Counted from the first letter of the stretch, positions 1-8,756 are shown. The stretch: 64,000 nucleotides of DNA from Streptomyces sp. ALI-76-A (GCF_030287445.1 NZ_JASVWB010000002.1:1116001-1180000), one strand, 5' to 3'. Program-made: numbers and translations. Notes: generated from the sequence alone by a model not told the origin.

Positions 1-26
1 GATGGCGTCTCCCAGGAGGCACAACC

Positions 27-293
27 GGGACACCACGGGGACGCCGTTCGTACTTCGCCGCGCCTCTTCTGGATCAGTGTCGGTACCGCAGGTGTCTCGC
101 AGGTGCCCCGGGTGCGCACTTGCTGCGTCGCAGGTGGGGCTCATAGACGCATGACGCCGGCGGCTTGCGCGCGGTCGTCCCAGGCTGGGGCACTGCGGTG
201 TCTCGTAGGCGTCCCTGCCGGTACTCGATAGGGACACCAACGGTACTCCACTCGTGTATCGAATGGGACTTGCACAGGACTCAATAGGGACAC
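27..293. repeat. Repeat-rich region upstream of parRM; candidate parC centromere and promoter
   Basis: A short word related to GGGACAC recurs in both orientations: GGGACACC at 27-34, its inverse within GGTGTCTCG-AGG at 91-103 and 197-209, ACTCGATAGGGACACC at 223-238 and ACTCAATAGGGACAC at 279-293. A weaker form lies near 258-270, and GGTACTC appears at 220-226 and 242-248. In type II partition loci (ParMRC/Alp), ParR-type adaptors bind short direct repeats just upstream of their own operon and repress it. The position before a ParR-like and a ParM-like gene therefore supports a centromere/operator role. No long ORF with coding bias is seen in 1-423. Binding is inferred. Confidence 0.5.
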
Positions 294-423
294 TAGAGTG
301 GACTCGCGTCGATTCGCATTCGAGGGAGACAAGAAAGGCGGTGAGTCCATATGGCAGAGCAAGAGACATCCGGCGAACGACCGGATGAAGTGCGGGAGCG
401 AGTGGCAGGGCGAGGTGAGTGCA

Positions 424-891
424 ATGGCGAATCAGTCGGGTGAATCTCGCAAGGTCCGCTGGACCGTTCCCGCTGCCGATACCTCGGTGATCGAGTGGCT
501 CAATGAGCAGGCGGACATCTCGCAATCGATTCGACTGCTCATTCGGGAGTCCATTCAGCGCGACGGGTACATCGACGTCTTCTACAAGCCCGTCGATCAG
601 CTGCCGCGTCGCGGCCGGCCGCCGCTGGAGAGCACCGAGCAGCACGAGGACGACGAGGCCACAACTGATCGCCGTCCGGCCGCCCGGCTGGTTCAGCCGC
701 AGCCGCAGCCCGTGGCCGGCCAGGCCGACGCTGTCGTCGAGAAGACAGCACCAGCGCCGGTAGCCCAGCCCGAGCCGGTTCCCGCACCGGTTGAGACGGC
801 CGAGGACCCCGCGGCACGCGCCCCCAGCGCACCGCCGGAGCCGCCGAAGCAGGCATCCATCGACGAAATCATGGCGAGTACTCGGCGCTGA
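424..891 (+). CDS. ParR-like DNA-binding adaptor of an actin-type partition system
   Basis: About 155 residues. The start at 424 is preceded by a GGCGAGGTGAG site; a longer reading frame begins at 298 but lacks comparable coding character. Residues 10-55 hold a compact block with WLNEQ, SQSIRLLIRE and DGYIDVF, typical of small ribbon-helix-helix-like ParR adaptors found next to ParM-type actins. The remaining ~100 residues are Pro/Ala/Gln-rich and probably disordered, ending in a short helix-like tail (SIDEIMAS). In this family the N-terminal part binds centromere repeats while a flexible C-terminus contacts the actin filament. Repeats lie directly upstream and the actin gene starts 58 bp downstream. 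Assignment rests on motif style plus context. Confidence 0.65.
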   Translation: MANQSGESRKVRWTVPAADTSVIEWLNEQADISQSIRLLIRESIQRDGYIDVFYKPVDQLPRRGRPPLESTEQHEDDEATTDRRPAARLVQPQPQPVAGQADAVVEKTAPAPVAQPEPVPAPVETAEDPAARAPSAPPEPPKQASIDEIMASTRR

Positions 892-949
892 GTGACGCGG
901 TCACTTTCATTTCCCAGGCAGACAACACAGACACCGAGGGATCGAATTC

Positions 950-2248
950 ATGAGCGCCAACAGCAACGACACCATCACTCTTACCGGCGGCATCGACGTC
1001 GGCAACGGCTACGTCAAGGGCGTCATCCAGAACACGAAGCAGGGGATTTTCGACGAGATCGATCTGCCCAGCGCGGTCGTCTCGACTTCCCGCACCTCGC
1101 CGAAGGTGCCACTCCCCGACTCGGATGCGGCCTCCGTGCTGGCCGGCGACTTCTACAACCAGATCGACTGCTCGCTCACCACTCCCCTGGTGGCGGCGTC
1201 CGACCGCCGGATCTTCGGACGCGCAGCGCTGTCTGTGCGTGGCTCGAAGTTCACCGAGTTCGAGGTGCTGGGTAAGCACTCCAAGGCCGATCAGGAGCTG
1301 AGCAAGGTCCTGGTGCTGGGTGTCTTCGCCGCGAAGGCTCTGCGCGACTACGTCCGCGAGAACGGCGCGCTGCCCGATCACGAGCTGCGCGTGCAGGTGC
1401 GCGCCGGCCTGGCGCTGCCCATCTCCGAGTTCGTCGCGCGCCGCCACGCCTACGCCGCCGAGTTCATCGGTCTGCTGGGCAGTGCGGATTCGACGGTGCA
1501 CCTGGTGACGATCAAGAACTTCAGCACTCCCGTCTCGGTGCGTCTGCAGTTCGTCGACGTCCAGGTGATGGCCGAGGGTGCCTCCGCGCAGTTCGCCATC
1601 ACCGACAAGGGCGAGCCGCTGGCCCAGGCTCTTCTCGATGATCTGCGCGCCCGTGACGCGTCCATCGTGGAAGGTGTCTCCGCCTCCGATCTGGTGGCGG
1701 TGCAGAACACCATCGGCGTCGACGTCGGCGAGGGCACCGTGAACTTCCCGGTCTTCACCGATGGCCGGTTCAACCCGGAGGCGGCCGACACCCTCGACGA
1801 GGGCTACGGCACCGCGCTGATGAACGCCATGGAGCGCATGAGCGAGTCGGACGCCACGCTGCTGTTCTCCTCGCGCAAGCAGCTGGCCGACTTCCTCCAC
1901 GCGGAGCCGTCCGTGCTGGTGAAGAACCGTCACCAGCGCGCCGCCGGCTTCGTCGAGGACGAGGCCAGCTACCTGGTCGCCGAGATCGCCTCCTCCTTCG
2001 GCGACGTCCTCTCCCAGGCCGGCGCGACGACCGAGGTCGTCTACGTCTACGGCGGCGGCTCGGGTCCGATCAAGCACCTGCTGCACCCGGCGCTGCTGAA
2101 GGCCGCCGGCGACGTGCCCGTGCTTTACCTCGACTCCAGCTACTCACGGCACCTGAACCGCGAAGGCCTGTACATCGCGGCGCGCCACGTCGAGCAGCAG
2201 TCCCTTGCCGCGAAGCCCGCGGGCAAGCGCAGTAAGGAGGTGGTCTGA
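950..2248 (+). CDS. ParM/Alp-type actin-like ATPase for plasmid segregation
   Basis: 432 residues. Actin-fold signatures are present in order: phosphate-1 loop GIDVGNGYVKG near residues 14-24, phosphate-2 loop GVDVGEGTVNF near 255, and adenosine motif YGGGSGPI near 365. Such proteins form dynamic filaments that push plasmid copies apart in the cytoplasm, captured by the ParR-centromere complex. The gene follows the ParR-like gene and overlaps the next reading frame at ATG/TGA (2246-2250), so the cluster is probably one operon from the repeat region. It belongs to the divergent ParM/Alp side of the superfamily rather than MreB or FtsA. The subgroup cannot be fixed by eye. Confidence 0.85.
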   Translation: MSANSNDTITLTGGIDVGNGYVKGVIQNTKQGIFDEIDLPSAVVSTSRTSPKVPLPDSDAASVLAGDFYNQIDCSLTTPLVAASDRRIFGRAALSVRGSKFTEFEVLGKHSKADQELSKVLVLGVFAAKALRDYVRENGALPDHELRVQVRAGLALPISEFVARRHAYAAEFIGLLGSADSTVHLVTIKNFSTPVSVRLQFVDVQVMAEGASAQFAITDKGEPLAQALLDDLRARDASIVEGVSASDLVAVQNTIGVDVGEGTVNFPVFTDGRFNPEAADTLDEGYGTALMNAMERMSESDATLLFSSRKQLADFLHAEPSVLVKNRHQRAAGFVEDEASYLVAEIASSFGDVLSQAGATTEVVYVYGGGSGPIKHLLHPALLKAAGDVPVLYLDSSYSRHLNREGLYIAARHVEQQSLAAKPAGKRSKEVV

Positions 2249-2618
2249 TGTGTGAGGCACTGGATGCGACCTCGAAGGCCGAGGTCGAAGAGATCAGCAG
2301 CCGCATCGAGTTGTCGGACGAGATCGTGCTGCGTTCATCCGCGACGGGGTCAAGGACGCGGACTGCCGCTCCGAGTCGCTGCGCCTGGGCGGGATGGTCT
2401 ACCTCGATGCGACGGGTGCGTCGATCTGGGACGAGGCGATCCGCCAGTCGTTCGAGCGCTGCTACGCCCTGCTGCGCGAGCACTGCGACGCTGCGTCTCC
2501 GCTGGTTCTGCTTCACGAGCAGGCCCGGCGGAAGCTGCTCGGGTCGGATGAGGAGCTCCCGGGCTCCGCCGCGGTCCTCACGCTCGGCTCGAAGAGCACC
2601 ATCGAGCCGAGCGTATGA
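2248..2618 (+). pseudogene. Small conserved-looking gene broken by a single-base frameshift
   Basis: The frame opening at 2248 gives MCEALDATSKAEVEEIS and continues to about 2332. Coding character then moves to the next frame (FIRDGVKDADCRSES, then LGGMVYLDATGASIW) and ends at 2618 with ...STIEPSV. Restoring one base near 2332 gives a single protein of about 123 residues. It is coupled to the ParM stop and to the next gene (ATGA at 2615). No slippery heptamer is visible at the junction, so a sequencing deletion or a real mutation is likelier than programmed frameshifting. Function unknown. Confidence 0.6.
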
Positions 2619-3373
2619 GCGGCTACCGCGAGATCGTGAAGCTGCTGGCGACGAACACCGGCGCGAAGCGGATGAGCGAAGTCTTCGACAACTTCGTCGA
2701 GATGGCGGCGTTGGCTCTGCGCAACGCCGTGGACGTCCGCGGGAGCGAGTCCTGGGAAGCGCGCGAAGGGCAGTACCTCAAGATCGCCGGCCGCTACAGC
2801 AGAACAGAGCTGGACCGCTTCGCGCACGCCCTGGCGCTGGTGACCACGGAGATGGAGCGCGAGCCCTGCGACGTACTCGGCCGCCTCTACATGGAGTTGG
2901 AGCTCGGCAACGAGCGGCTCGGCCAGTACTACACACCCTACGACATCGCCCAGTTGATGGCCGAGATGCAGATCGACTCGGTGGTCGAGCAGGTGCAGAG
3001 GGACGGCTTCGCCAATGTGTATGAACCCAGCTGCGGCGCGGGCGCGTTCATGGTTGCTCTGTCGCAGGCGATGCTCGAGCACGGCCTGAACCCACAGACG
3101 CAACTGCATGTGATGGCAGAGGACATAGCACCGCAGGCCATGCACATGATCTACGTGCATCTGACGCTGCTGCACATCCCCGCGGTGGTGCGCCGTCGCA
3201 ACGTCCTCACGCTGGAGACTTTCGAGTCGTGGCCCGCTCTCGCTCATGTCTTGGGCGGTTGGGGCCGGAAGCTCAGGCTGGCCCGGGCGGTCAATGGATC
3301 ACGGCGGCTGATCATCGTGTCACCTCAGGAGACCACCGAAAAACCCGCTGCTGCTCTGGAGGTGCAGCGATGA
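2615..3373 (+). CDS. N6-adenine DNA methylase-like protein lacking motif IV
   Basis: 252 residues. GQYYTPYDIAQLMAEM near 102-117 and the SAM-binding motif I YEPSCGAGAF near 135-145 are diagnostic of the HsdM-like N6-methylase fold (N6_Mtase family). A catalytic (N/D)PP(Y/F) motif IV is not visible; the region after the SAM fold ends in LGGWGRKLR. Mobile elements of several bacterial groups carry similar short proteins with the same FESW...LGGW-type ending. They may methylate by an altered active site or act non-enzymatically. It is translationally coupled at both ends (ATGA overlaps). Confidence 0.6.
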   Translation: MSGYREIVKLLATNTGAKRMSEVFDNFVEMAALALRNAVDVRGSESWEAREGQYLKIAGRYSRTELDRFAHALALVTTEMEREPCDVLGRLYMELELGNERLGQYYTPYDIAQLMAEMQIDSVVEQVQRDGFANVYEPSCGAGAFMVALSQAMLEHGLNPQTQLHVMAEDIAPQAMHMIYVHLTLLHIPAVVRRRNVLTLETFESWPALAHVLGGWGRKLRLARAVNGSRRLIIVSPQETTEKPAAALEVQR

Positions 3374-6300
3374 CGATCACGCAAGAACGAACCGATCTCT
3401 CTGACGTCGACAGCGACGACGCTCCGGCCTGGCGCGGGTCGGCGGTCTCCGCGCCGATCATCGGGCACGCCCACGGCACGGCCGACGGCCGGAAGCTGAT
3501 TCGGCGCTATGCGCGCGAGGCGGCCGCCCTGCCCGCCGAGCAGGAGACGGCCGAGGCGGCGCGCGTCGCGGAGTGCGAGCGGATCGCTTCCCTGTCGGGG
3601 CGTGAGCTGGCCGAGGAACAGCGGGAGCAGGCGGCCGTGTCCCGCTACACCGACGTCGCCGCCGGGCAGCCGGAGGCGGCGGCCGGTGACGACGTCGCCG
3701 CCCAGCTCTCGGCCGCGCTGGAAGAGGGCGAGTCGATCGCGGCCGTGTCGTTCCTGGACGGGCGGGAGCCCGCCGCCGGTTGGGTGCTGACGACGGCGGC
3801 CGGGCACGCGTTCCGGATCCGGCCCGTCACCCACTGCCGTCCGGAAGAGGGCCATTGGGAGGCCGGACACGACGCTGACGGCTCGTACTGGTGGCCCGCC
3901 AACATTGAGAACCGCCCCCTTACCAACGTGCTCGCCCGGATCCGTGAGGACTCCGCCACCCGTACCCGGTTCGCCGCCCTGTGGGAGAAGTACGGGCAGT
4001 ACACGGCGCAGGCCCCGGCGTTCGAGTGCTCGCCGGACCGTGTGGAGCTTGAGCCCGGCGTGTTCCTGGTCCGCCGCTTCGGCGCCGTGGGCCTGGTCGC
4101 CGAATGCCGTTGGGGGTTCGAGCACCTGACCGCCGCCGACGGCCGCCAGGGCCGCACGGGTGAGGACTGGGCGCGCAAGGGGCCCGACAACCGGCGGTAC
4201 GTCGCCGAGTGGAAGGTGTGGAGTCTCGCCCTGGAAGGCGTGGCGAACTCCCGTCTGCGCGTGGTCTCCGTGTGTGCCGACGACGACACGGCGGCCGACC
4301 CTGACGCGTACTGTGCGATGTCCGCGCCCTACGTCGGCAAGTGCAGCGCGAAGCGCTCCGGTGCCCGCTGCTGGGTGTCTGTGGTCACCGATCAGGGCTG
4401 TGAACTCGGCCGGTTCGTCGCCTGTGCCCGCTGTCTTTCCGGCCGGATCCTGCACGACGCCCATGGGGGTGGCCGGTTCTCCTGGCGGGAGGTGGTCGGC
4501 CTCGCCCGCGACTTGGCCAAGGGCGACCCCAAGACGTGCGCTCTGCACTGGCGGCAGTGGGGCGACCGTGCGGCGGAGCTGTGCGGGCAACTGCTCACGG
4601 AGGCTCTGGAGGAGGGCGAGCGGGCGCCGTGGCCGTCCGAGGCGCTGGCCGATGCGCTCATGGTCCAGGGCGCGGCCGACGGTGACGACCGTGCGAAGCG
4701 GGAAGCCCGTGCGGCTGTGCGCGAGCGGGGTGGCGACAAGAGGGCGCAGGACGGGGCCGCTGCCCTGGCCGCCGACATGCGCGCCGACCGGGCCACCCTG
4801 GTTGCCTCAGTCCGGTCGAGCCGGATCGCGTTCTCCGCCCGGCTCGCTGCCGAGTCCGCCGCCAAGGACGCGGAGCGCTGCGCCGAGGCCGGCGACCGCC
4901 AGGCCGCCGAGGAATACGCGGGCCTCGCGTCCGAGCACGCGGCGGCAGCCATCGAAGCCGCCACCGTGGCGGACGCCGCCGGGTACCGTCCGGCCGCCGC
5001 CGACGCCGCCGGACAGGCGGAGCGGGCGAACGAGGCCGTCCGTAAGGCTGTCGCTGCCCTCGCCGAACTCGCCGGCTCGGGGGTGGCGGAGAGCGACGCG
5101 CCCCTGGATTCGGGTGCCCGCGCCCGGCTGGCTCTGCCTGCTGGGGGGCAGGTGGCGGCGCCGTACGACGCGGCCCGCACCATGGCCGCTCTCGGCTGGT
5201 GCGCTGCGTTCGTGACGACGGTCCGCCTGGCCGCAGCCGGTGGCTTGAAGGCCGACGGTTCCGGGTTCCGCGCGGTGGACGCGGACGGCCGTACGGGGCG
5301 GCGGGTCAAGGGTGAGCGGGTGCGGCTGCTCGCCCGCTGCGGATACCTCGCGCGTCATGCCTCGGGTCTGGTCGTGGCGACGGAGGACGGACACGAGGCG
5401 CTCAGGCTCGCCGAGGCTGCCGGGCCGGGCGTGCTGCGCGATGAGGCCGACGTCATGGCGTCCGTTCGCAAGGCCCGCCGCGCCCGCCAGTGGGACAGCC
5501 ACGCCGGGCAGGACGCGCACGCCTTGCAGGTGCTCCCCGGGGGCGGTGAGGAACGCCGCCGCCTGGCCATCGCCCGAAAAGGCGCGGAGCGGGCGGCCGT
5601 CGAGGCGGAGAAGACACGCAAGCGCACCGAGGCGCTGATGAGGCGGGCGCGGATCCGGGACCGCCGGGAGGCCCGCCGTGAGGCGGCCCGGGAGGCTGAG
5701 GCCAGGGCGCCGCGCCGGTGCTGCCGGGGGGTGTGGCCGATGGACTGGCGGTGCGGGGAGTGCCGCGAACTGGCAGCGCGGGGGATCGAGGACTTCCCCG
5801 CTCTCCCGGCAGGCAGCACGAACACACAGCAGAACAGCAGCGACACAGAAAGGTTCGGGGGCATGGCGGGCAAGCGGCGGATCACGGTGAAGCGGATCGC
5901 TGACGGCCTGTGGCACGCGATCACGCGCGGCGAGGTGTACACGGTGGTTCATGAGGATCGCGAGGTGTGGCCGTGGGTGATCGCCTCCCCGAACGGCGAC
6001 CGGATCGGCAGCCCGTCCGTGATCGACAGCGAGTTCGTCGTTGAAGACGTCCGGGACATCGTCCGCAGGCACGCCGACGGTGAGCTGGTGGCCGCCCCGG
6101 TTACTGCCTCCACCTCCGAGCCGGCCGCGACCGACGACGGCAACAAGGCCGAGCCGATGGCCGTTGGTGCGGCGTATACCGGTGAGGCGTTCGCCCGAGC
6201 CGCCGCGTTCGACCTGGCGGAGACCCGTTGGGGTGTCGAGTGCACCCGGCACGCCCCCGTGACTGTGTGGGTGGACAAGTTCGGCGACGGAACCGAGTAC

Positions 6301-7479
6301 GAGCGCGCGGCAATGCAGTTCGACAACCGGGCCGACGCCGAGCTCGCCGCCCAGTTGCACGCCGACGACCACGCGCGCCGTGATGAGGGCGTGGTCACAC
6401 CGGCCGAGGTCGAGCAGGCCGCCGCCCTGAGCTTCTCCCGCGGCCAGTGGCGGGCGCTGGGCTGGATCCGTGAAGGCAAGGTCAGGGAGACGCGTGGGGG
6501 GTTCAAGGCGTACGACGTCAGCCCGGACCGTGCCGACGTGTCGGCCCGTATCAAGCGGGACCGTGTCCCGGCGCTGTGGTCGGCCGGGTACGTGAAGGTG
6601 TTCGCCGTGGCGCCGGGCGTGCGCGCCTTCGGCCTCACGGAGGATGGGGAGCGGGCTTACCGCCTGTGGTTCCGGGTGATGAAGGCCGAGGCTGTCACCG
6701 AGCCGGAGACCGACGCCGCCCACGACGACGTGAAGGGGCAGCAGTACCGGCTGCTGTCCGCCCGTCAGTACTGGCCGGGGGAAACCCCGGTGGACGAGGA
6801 GGCCGAGAAGGCCGAGAAGGCGGCGGCCGAGGAGAAGGCGGCCCGCCTCGATGAGGAGTCCAAGGGGCTCCCGGCGGAAGCGGTCGCGCTGATCTCCCAG
6901 GCTGAGAAGTCCGGCCGGTGGACCTCTCGCACCCTGGTCCACCCTGCGAGTGCGGCCGTGGTGCAAGTCCATGACGTGAACGAGGAGCGCGGCCGGGTCG
7001 TGCGGATGCTGTGGGAGTGGACGCCGGACGGCTGGGAGTTCTCCACGGGCGGCACGCTCGACGGAAAGGGGGACCGAACCGAACTCAAGGCGATGTCCGA
7101 GGCCCGCGCGTGGGTACTCGACGCTGTGACGTTCGCGGGCGACGACGTCAGCCCCGAGGAGGACGACGACCAGGCCGAGGGCGGCGAACCCCTCCATGTG
7201 TCCCGCGAGTTCATACCCACCGCAACCCCGGGCACCGATGCCGAGATCATCGAGATTGCCGCCGCTGGTCTGCTGTGGCAGCGCGACGGCGACAGGTTCG
7301 CGCACGCCGGACGCATGGTCAGCCCCGCGCGGGTGCTGCCGCTGATCGAGTCCGGGACGCTGTACCGCTCCGCTGACGGGCGCGTATACCCCGTCAAGGA
7401 CAACCAGGTCGAAGAGGCCGAGCGCCATGACAGGGCCGCCCAGGTCGAGAACCATGCGGAGGAGAAGGTAGAGAACTGA
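3370..7479 (+). CDS. Very large unknown protein with two similar winged-helix-like segments
   Basis: 1369 residues from ATG 3370 (GGAGG 8 bp upstream, ATGA overlap with the previous stop); an in-frame start at 3229 is less likely. Features in order: an acidic/Ala-rich N-terminus; a Cys cluster near 315-365 (CYAMSAP...CSAKRSGARCW...CELG...CARC) suggesting a metal site; a long Ala-rich helical region at 480-610; a segment near 640-680 (FRAVDADG...RLLARCGYL...TEDGHEALRL); a CCRG...CGEC pair near 785-800; a second segment near 1045-1090 with the same pattern (FKAYDV...RVPALWSAGYV...LTEDGERAYRL); and an acidic C-terminus. The two similar segments look like winged-helix units. No enzyme motif was recognised. 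ATG 5864 could open a separate product. Confidence 0.65.
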   Translation: MTITQERTDLSDVDSDDAPAWRGSAVSAPIIGHAHGTADGRKLIRRYAREAAALPAEQETAEAARVAECERIASLSGRELAEEQREQAAVSRYTDVAAGQPEAAAGDDVAAQLSAALEEGESIAAVSFLDGREPAAGWVLTTAAGHAFRIRPVTHCRPEEGHWEAGHDADGSYWWPANIENRPLTNVLARIREDSATRTRFAALWEKYGQYTAQAPAFECSPDRVELEPGVFLVRRFGAVGLVAECRWGFEHLTAADGRQGRTGEDWARKGPDNRRYVAEWKVWSLALEGVANSRLRVVSVCADDDTAADPDAYCAMSAPYVGKCSAKRSGARCWVSVVTDQGCELGRFVACARCLSGRILHDAHGGGRFSWREVVGLARDLAKGDPKTCALHWRQWGDRAAELCGQLLTEALEEGERAPWPSEALADALMVQGAADGDDRAKREARAAVRERGGDKRAQDGAAALAADMRADRATLVASVRSSRIAFSARLAAESAAKDAERCAEAGDRQAAEEYAGLASEHAAAAIEAATVADAAGYRPAAADAAGQAERANEAVRKAVAALAELAGSGVAESDAPLDSGARARLALPAGGQVAAPYDAARTMAALGWCAAFVTTVRLAAAGGLKADGSGFRAVDADGRTGRRVKGERVRLLARCGYLARHASGLVVATEDGHEALRLAEAAGPGVLRDEADVMASVRKARRARQWDSHAGQDAHALQVLPGGGEERRRLAIARKGAERAAVEAEKTRKRTEALMRRARIRDRREARREAAREAEARAPRRCCRGVWPMDWRCGECRELAARGIEDFPALPAGSTNTQQNSSDTERFGGMAGKRRITVKRIADGLWHAITRGEVYTVVHEDREVWPWVIASPNGDRIGSPSVIDSEFVVEDVRDIVRRHADGELVAAPVTASTSEPAATDDGNKAEPMAVGAAYTGEAFARAAAFDLAETRWGVECTRHAPVTVWVDKFGDGTEYERAAMQFDNRADAELAAQLHADDHARRDEGVVTPAEVEQAAALSFSRGQWRALGWIREGKVRETRGGFKAYDVSPDRADVSARIKRDRVPALWSAGYVKVFAVAPGVRAFGLTEDGERAYRLWFRVMKAEAVTEPETDAAHDDVKGQQYRLLSARQYWPGETPVDEEAEKAEKAAAEEKAARLDEESKGLPAEAVALISQAEKSGRWTSRTLVHPASAAVVQVHDVNEERGRVVRMLWEWTPDGWEFSTGGTLDGKGDRTELKAMSEARAWVLDAVTFAGDDVSPEEDDDQAEGGEPLHVSREFIPTATPGTDAEIIEIAAAGLLWQRDGDRFAHAGRMVSPARVLPLIESGTLYRSADGRVYPVKDNQVEEAERHDRAAQVENHAEEKVEN

Positions 7480-7481
7480 GC

Positions 7482-7898
7482 ATGGAAATCAGCAAGCTCA
7501 CATCCGCGGCCGTTGAAGTCCTCCAGCACCGTGAATCCACCGGCAAAGCCGTCACCTCCGTCATGGTCGAACCGACCAGGGACGACTCGGGCTGGATCAG
7601 CTACGAGGACACCGCCCTCGTCACCCACCACAACGGCGAGACCCAGACCCTCAACATCCGCGACACCGCGCTCTCCGCCGCCCTGGAGCAGCATGCGAAA
7701 GACGAAGCCGAACTCGGCATGTCCGTGCCGACCGTGGTCATCTCGGTCCCGCTCCCCGAGGTCACCCCGAACAACCGGGTCCGCTGTGAGGAGCATCCTG
7801 GCGTGCATATCGAGACCGTCCCGTGCCGGTGGCCGCACAACGTCACCGCCGACGGGGACTGGCCGCAGGTGGGCCACCCCTACCGCGTCACCGACTAA
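7482..7898 (+). CDS. Unknown 138-residue protein at the end of the par operon
   Basis: Starts 3 bp after the preceding stop with an AGGAGAAGG site upstream, so it belongs to the same transcription unit. The middle is rich in polar and beta-prone residues (TALVTHHNGETQTLNIRD) and the C-terminus holds two Cys (VRCEEHPG, VPCRWPH) with nearby His that could bind metal. It ends at TAA, facing the minus-strand units to the right. Function not recognised. Confidence 0.7.
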   Translation: MEISKLTSAAVEVLQHRESTGKAVTSVMVEPTRDDSGWISYEDTALVTHHNGETQTLNIRDTALSAALEQHAKDEAELGMSVPTVVISVPLPEVTPNNRVRCEEHPGVHIETVPCRWPHNVTADGDWPQVGHPYRVTD

Positions 7899-7976
7899 CT
7901 ACCGCCGGCACGATCCAATTCACGACCCACGCCCAGGAGTTCAGGCCGTAGGCACACGCAGGGCCGCGGAAAAAGA

Positions 7977-8015
7977 GACCCCACCGTCGGAGCAAGTGCT
8001 CCGGGCGGTGGGGTC
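7977..8015 (-). terminator. Intrinsic terminator reading leftwards
   Basis: Perfect arms GACCCCACCG (7977-7986) and CGGTGGGGTC (8006-8015). An A-tract immediately to the left becomes a U-tract on minus-strand RNA. It is the second of two hairpins after the NADAR gene. Confidence 0.75.
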
Positions 8016-8056
8016 TTCGCTGCACTGTCTGCAGCATCAGAGCGGGAAGTGAAAAA

Positions 8057-8105
8057 GGAAGCCCTCCCCGCAGCGGAGCATGACGCTCTGCCGGGGAGGG
8101 CTTCC
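8057..8105 (-). terminator. Intrinsic terminator of the NADAR gene
   Basis: GGAAGCCCTCCCCG (8057-8070) pairs perfectly with CGGGGAGGGCTTCC (8092-8105). AAAAA at 8052-8056 gives the U-tract on the minus strand. It lies 18 bp past the NADAR stop. Confidence 0.85.
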
Positions 8106-8122
8106 GGTGTGACAACTGACCG

Positions 8123-8578
8123 TCAGCTGTGGTGTGCGCGAATGGCCATCAACAACTCGCCGAGCATGTTCGCGCCTGGGACCTGCTCGTGCTTCGGACA
8201 AAAGCACGAGCCCCAGAACTGGTCATGCCAGTGATTCGTCTCGACGAGCATCAGGTCACCGGTGGCGACGAGCCGCTGGCTCAGGCCGGGGACAGCGAAC
8301 TTGGCCATGAGCACACGCTGCATGGCCCAGACGCGCATTCCGGTGTTCCAGCCGGGGCGCAGCGTCACCCGGCGGCCCCGCCCCTTGCTTTCGCCGGGAG
8401 TCGGAGCACTGAGCACGTGGTTCTGCTCAGCGGGATCGAGGGTCTTCAGCGCGTTGAATGCGTGTTCACCGGAGGCAGCTTCGCGTCCCAGCGGCGGGAC
8501 GAAGAAGGGCGTCTCATCGAAGTTCGAGAGGAATCCGAGGGTATCAGTGAACATGGGCGTCTGACTGCATTGGGCCAC
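8123..8578 (-). CDS. NADAR (YbiA/DUF1768-like) family protein
   Basis: About 151 residues. GTG 8578 is chosen because AGGAG ends 8 nt upstream; an earlier GTG at 8587 overlaps that site. NADAR hallmarks: LGFLSNF near the N-terminus, SGEHAFNALKT in the middle, then M..VL.AKF, a TGD..LVE.N.WHD..WG block and a C-terminal N.LGELLM.IR helix. Family members act on ADP-ribose conjugates or riboflavin intermediates; some remove ADP-ribose from nucleic acids or occur in phages and plasmids in toxin or defence contexts. Here it stands alone as a unit with a 17-bp palindrome 51 bp upstream and strong terminators downstream. The substrate is unknown. Confidence 0.8.
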   Translation of the reverse strand: MAQCSQTPMFTDTLGFLSNFDETPFFVPPLGREAASGEHAFNALKTLDPAEQNHVLSAPTPGESKGRGRRVTLRPGWNTGMRVWAMQRVLMAKFAVPGLSQRLVATGDLMLVETNHWHDQFWGSCFCPKHEQVPGANMLGELLMAIRAHHS

Positions 8579-8628
8579 GGTAGTCACTCCTGACGTCTCA
8601 TGGGCTCATACTTGCGAGTCGTCTCCCG

Positions 8629-8645
8629 GATCAGCTGTGCTGATC
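8629..8645. promoter_or_regulatory. 17-bp palindrome, copy 1
   Basis: GATCAGCTGTGCTGATC preceded by CCG. It lies between the terminator at 8723-8756 and the NADAR start, 51 bp upstream of GTG 8578. It is one of nine related dyads in this window and a candidate operator or leader hairpin. Confidence 0.6.
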
Positions 8646-8722
8646 ACAGAGCAGTAGAAGCACAGAAAAGAGATTCCCTGCAGTCCACGTGCTCCTCCGG
8701 CATTCCGGGTAGCAAGAGAAGA

Positions 8723-8756
8723 ACCCCGGCCTGATGCCGGAGCACCAGGTCGGGGT
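8723..8756 (-). terminator. Hairpin after the PcfJ-like gene
   Basis: ACCCCG (8723-8728) pairs with CGGGGT (8751-8756), with inner CCTG/CAGG. It sits 19 bp downstream of the PcfJ-like stop and has only a weak U-tract on the minus strand. Confidence 0.5.

Noticed and set aside
869..2086. 405-codon minus-strand frame
   Set aside because: Antisense shadow of the ParM-like gene.
2320..2345. Programmed -1 frameshift
   Set aside because: No X-XXY-YYZ slippery site or strong downstream stem was seen, and similar one-base breaks occur in many unrelated genes of the window.
4807..7455. 882-codon minus-strand open frame
   Set aside because: Lies exactly opposite the 1369-residue gene; its composition (Gly/Arg/Leu-rich without motifs) is that of a GC-rich shadow frame.
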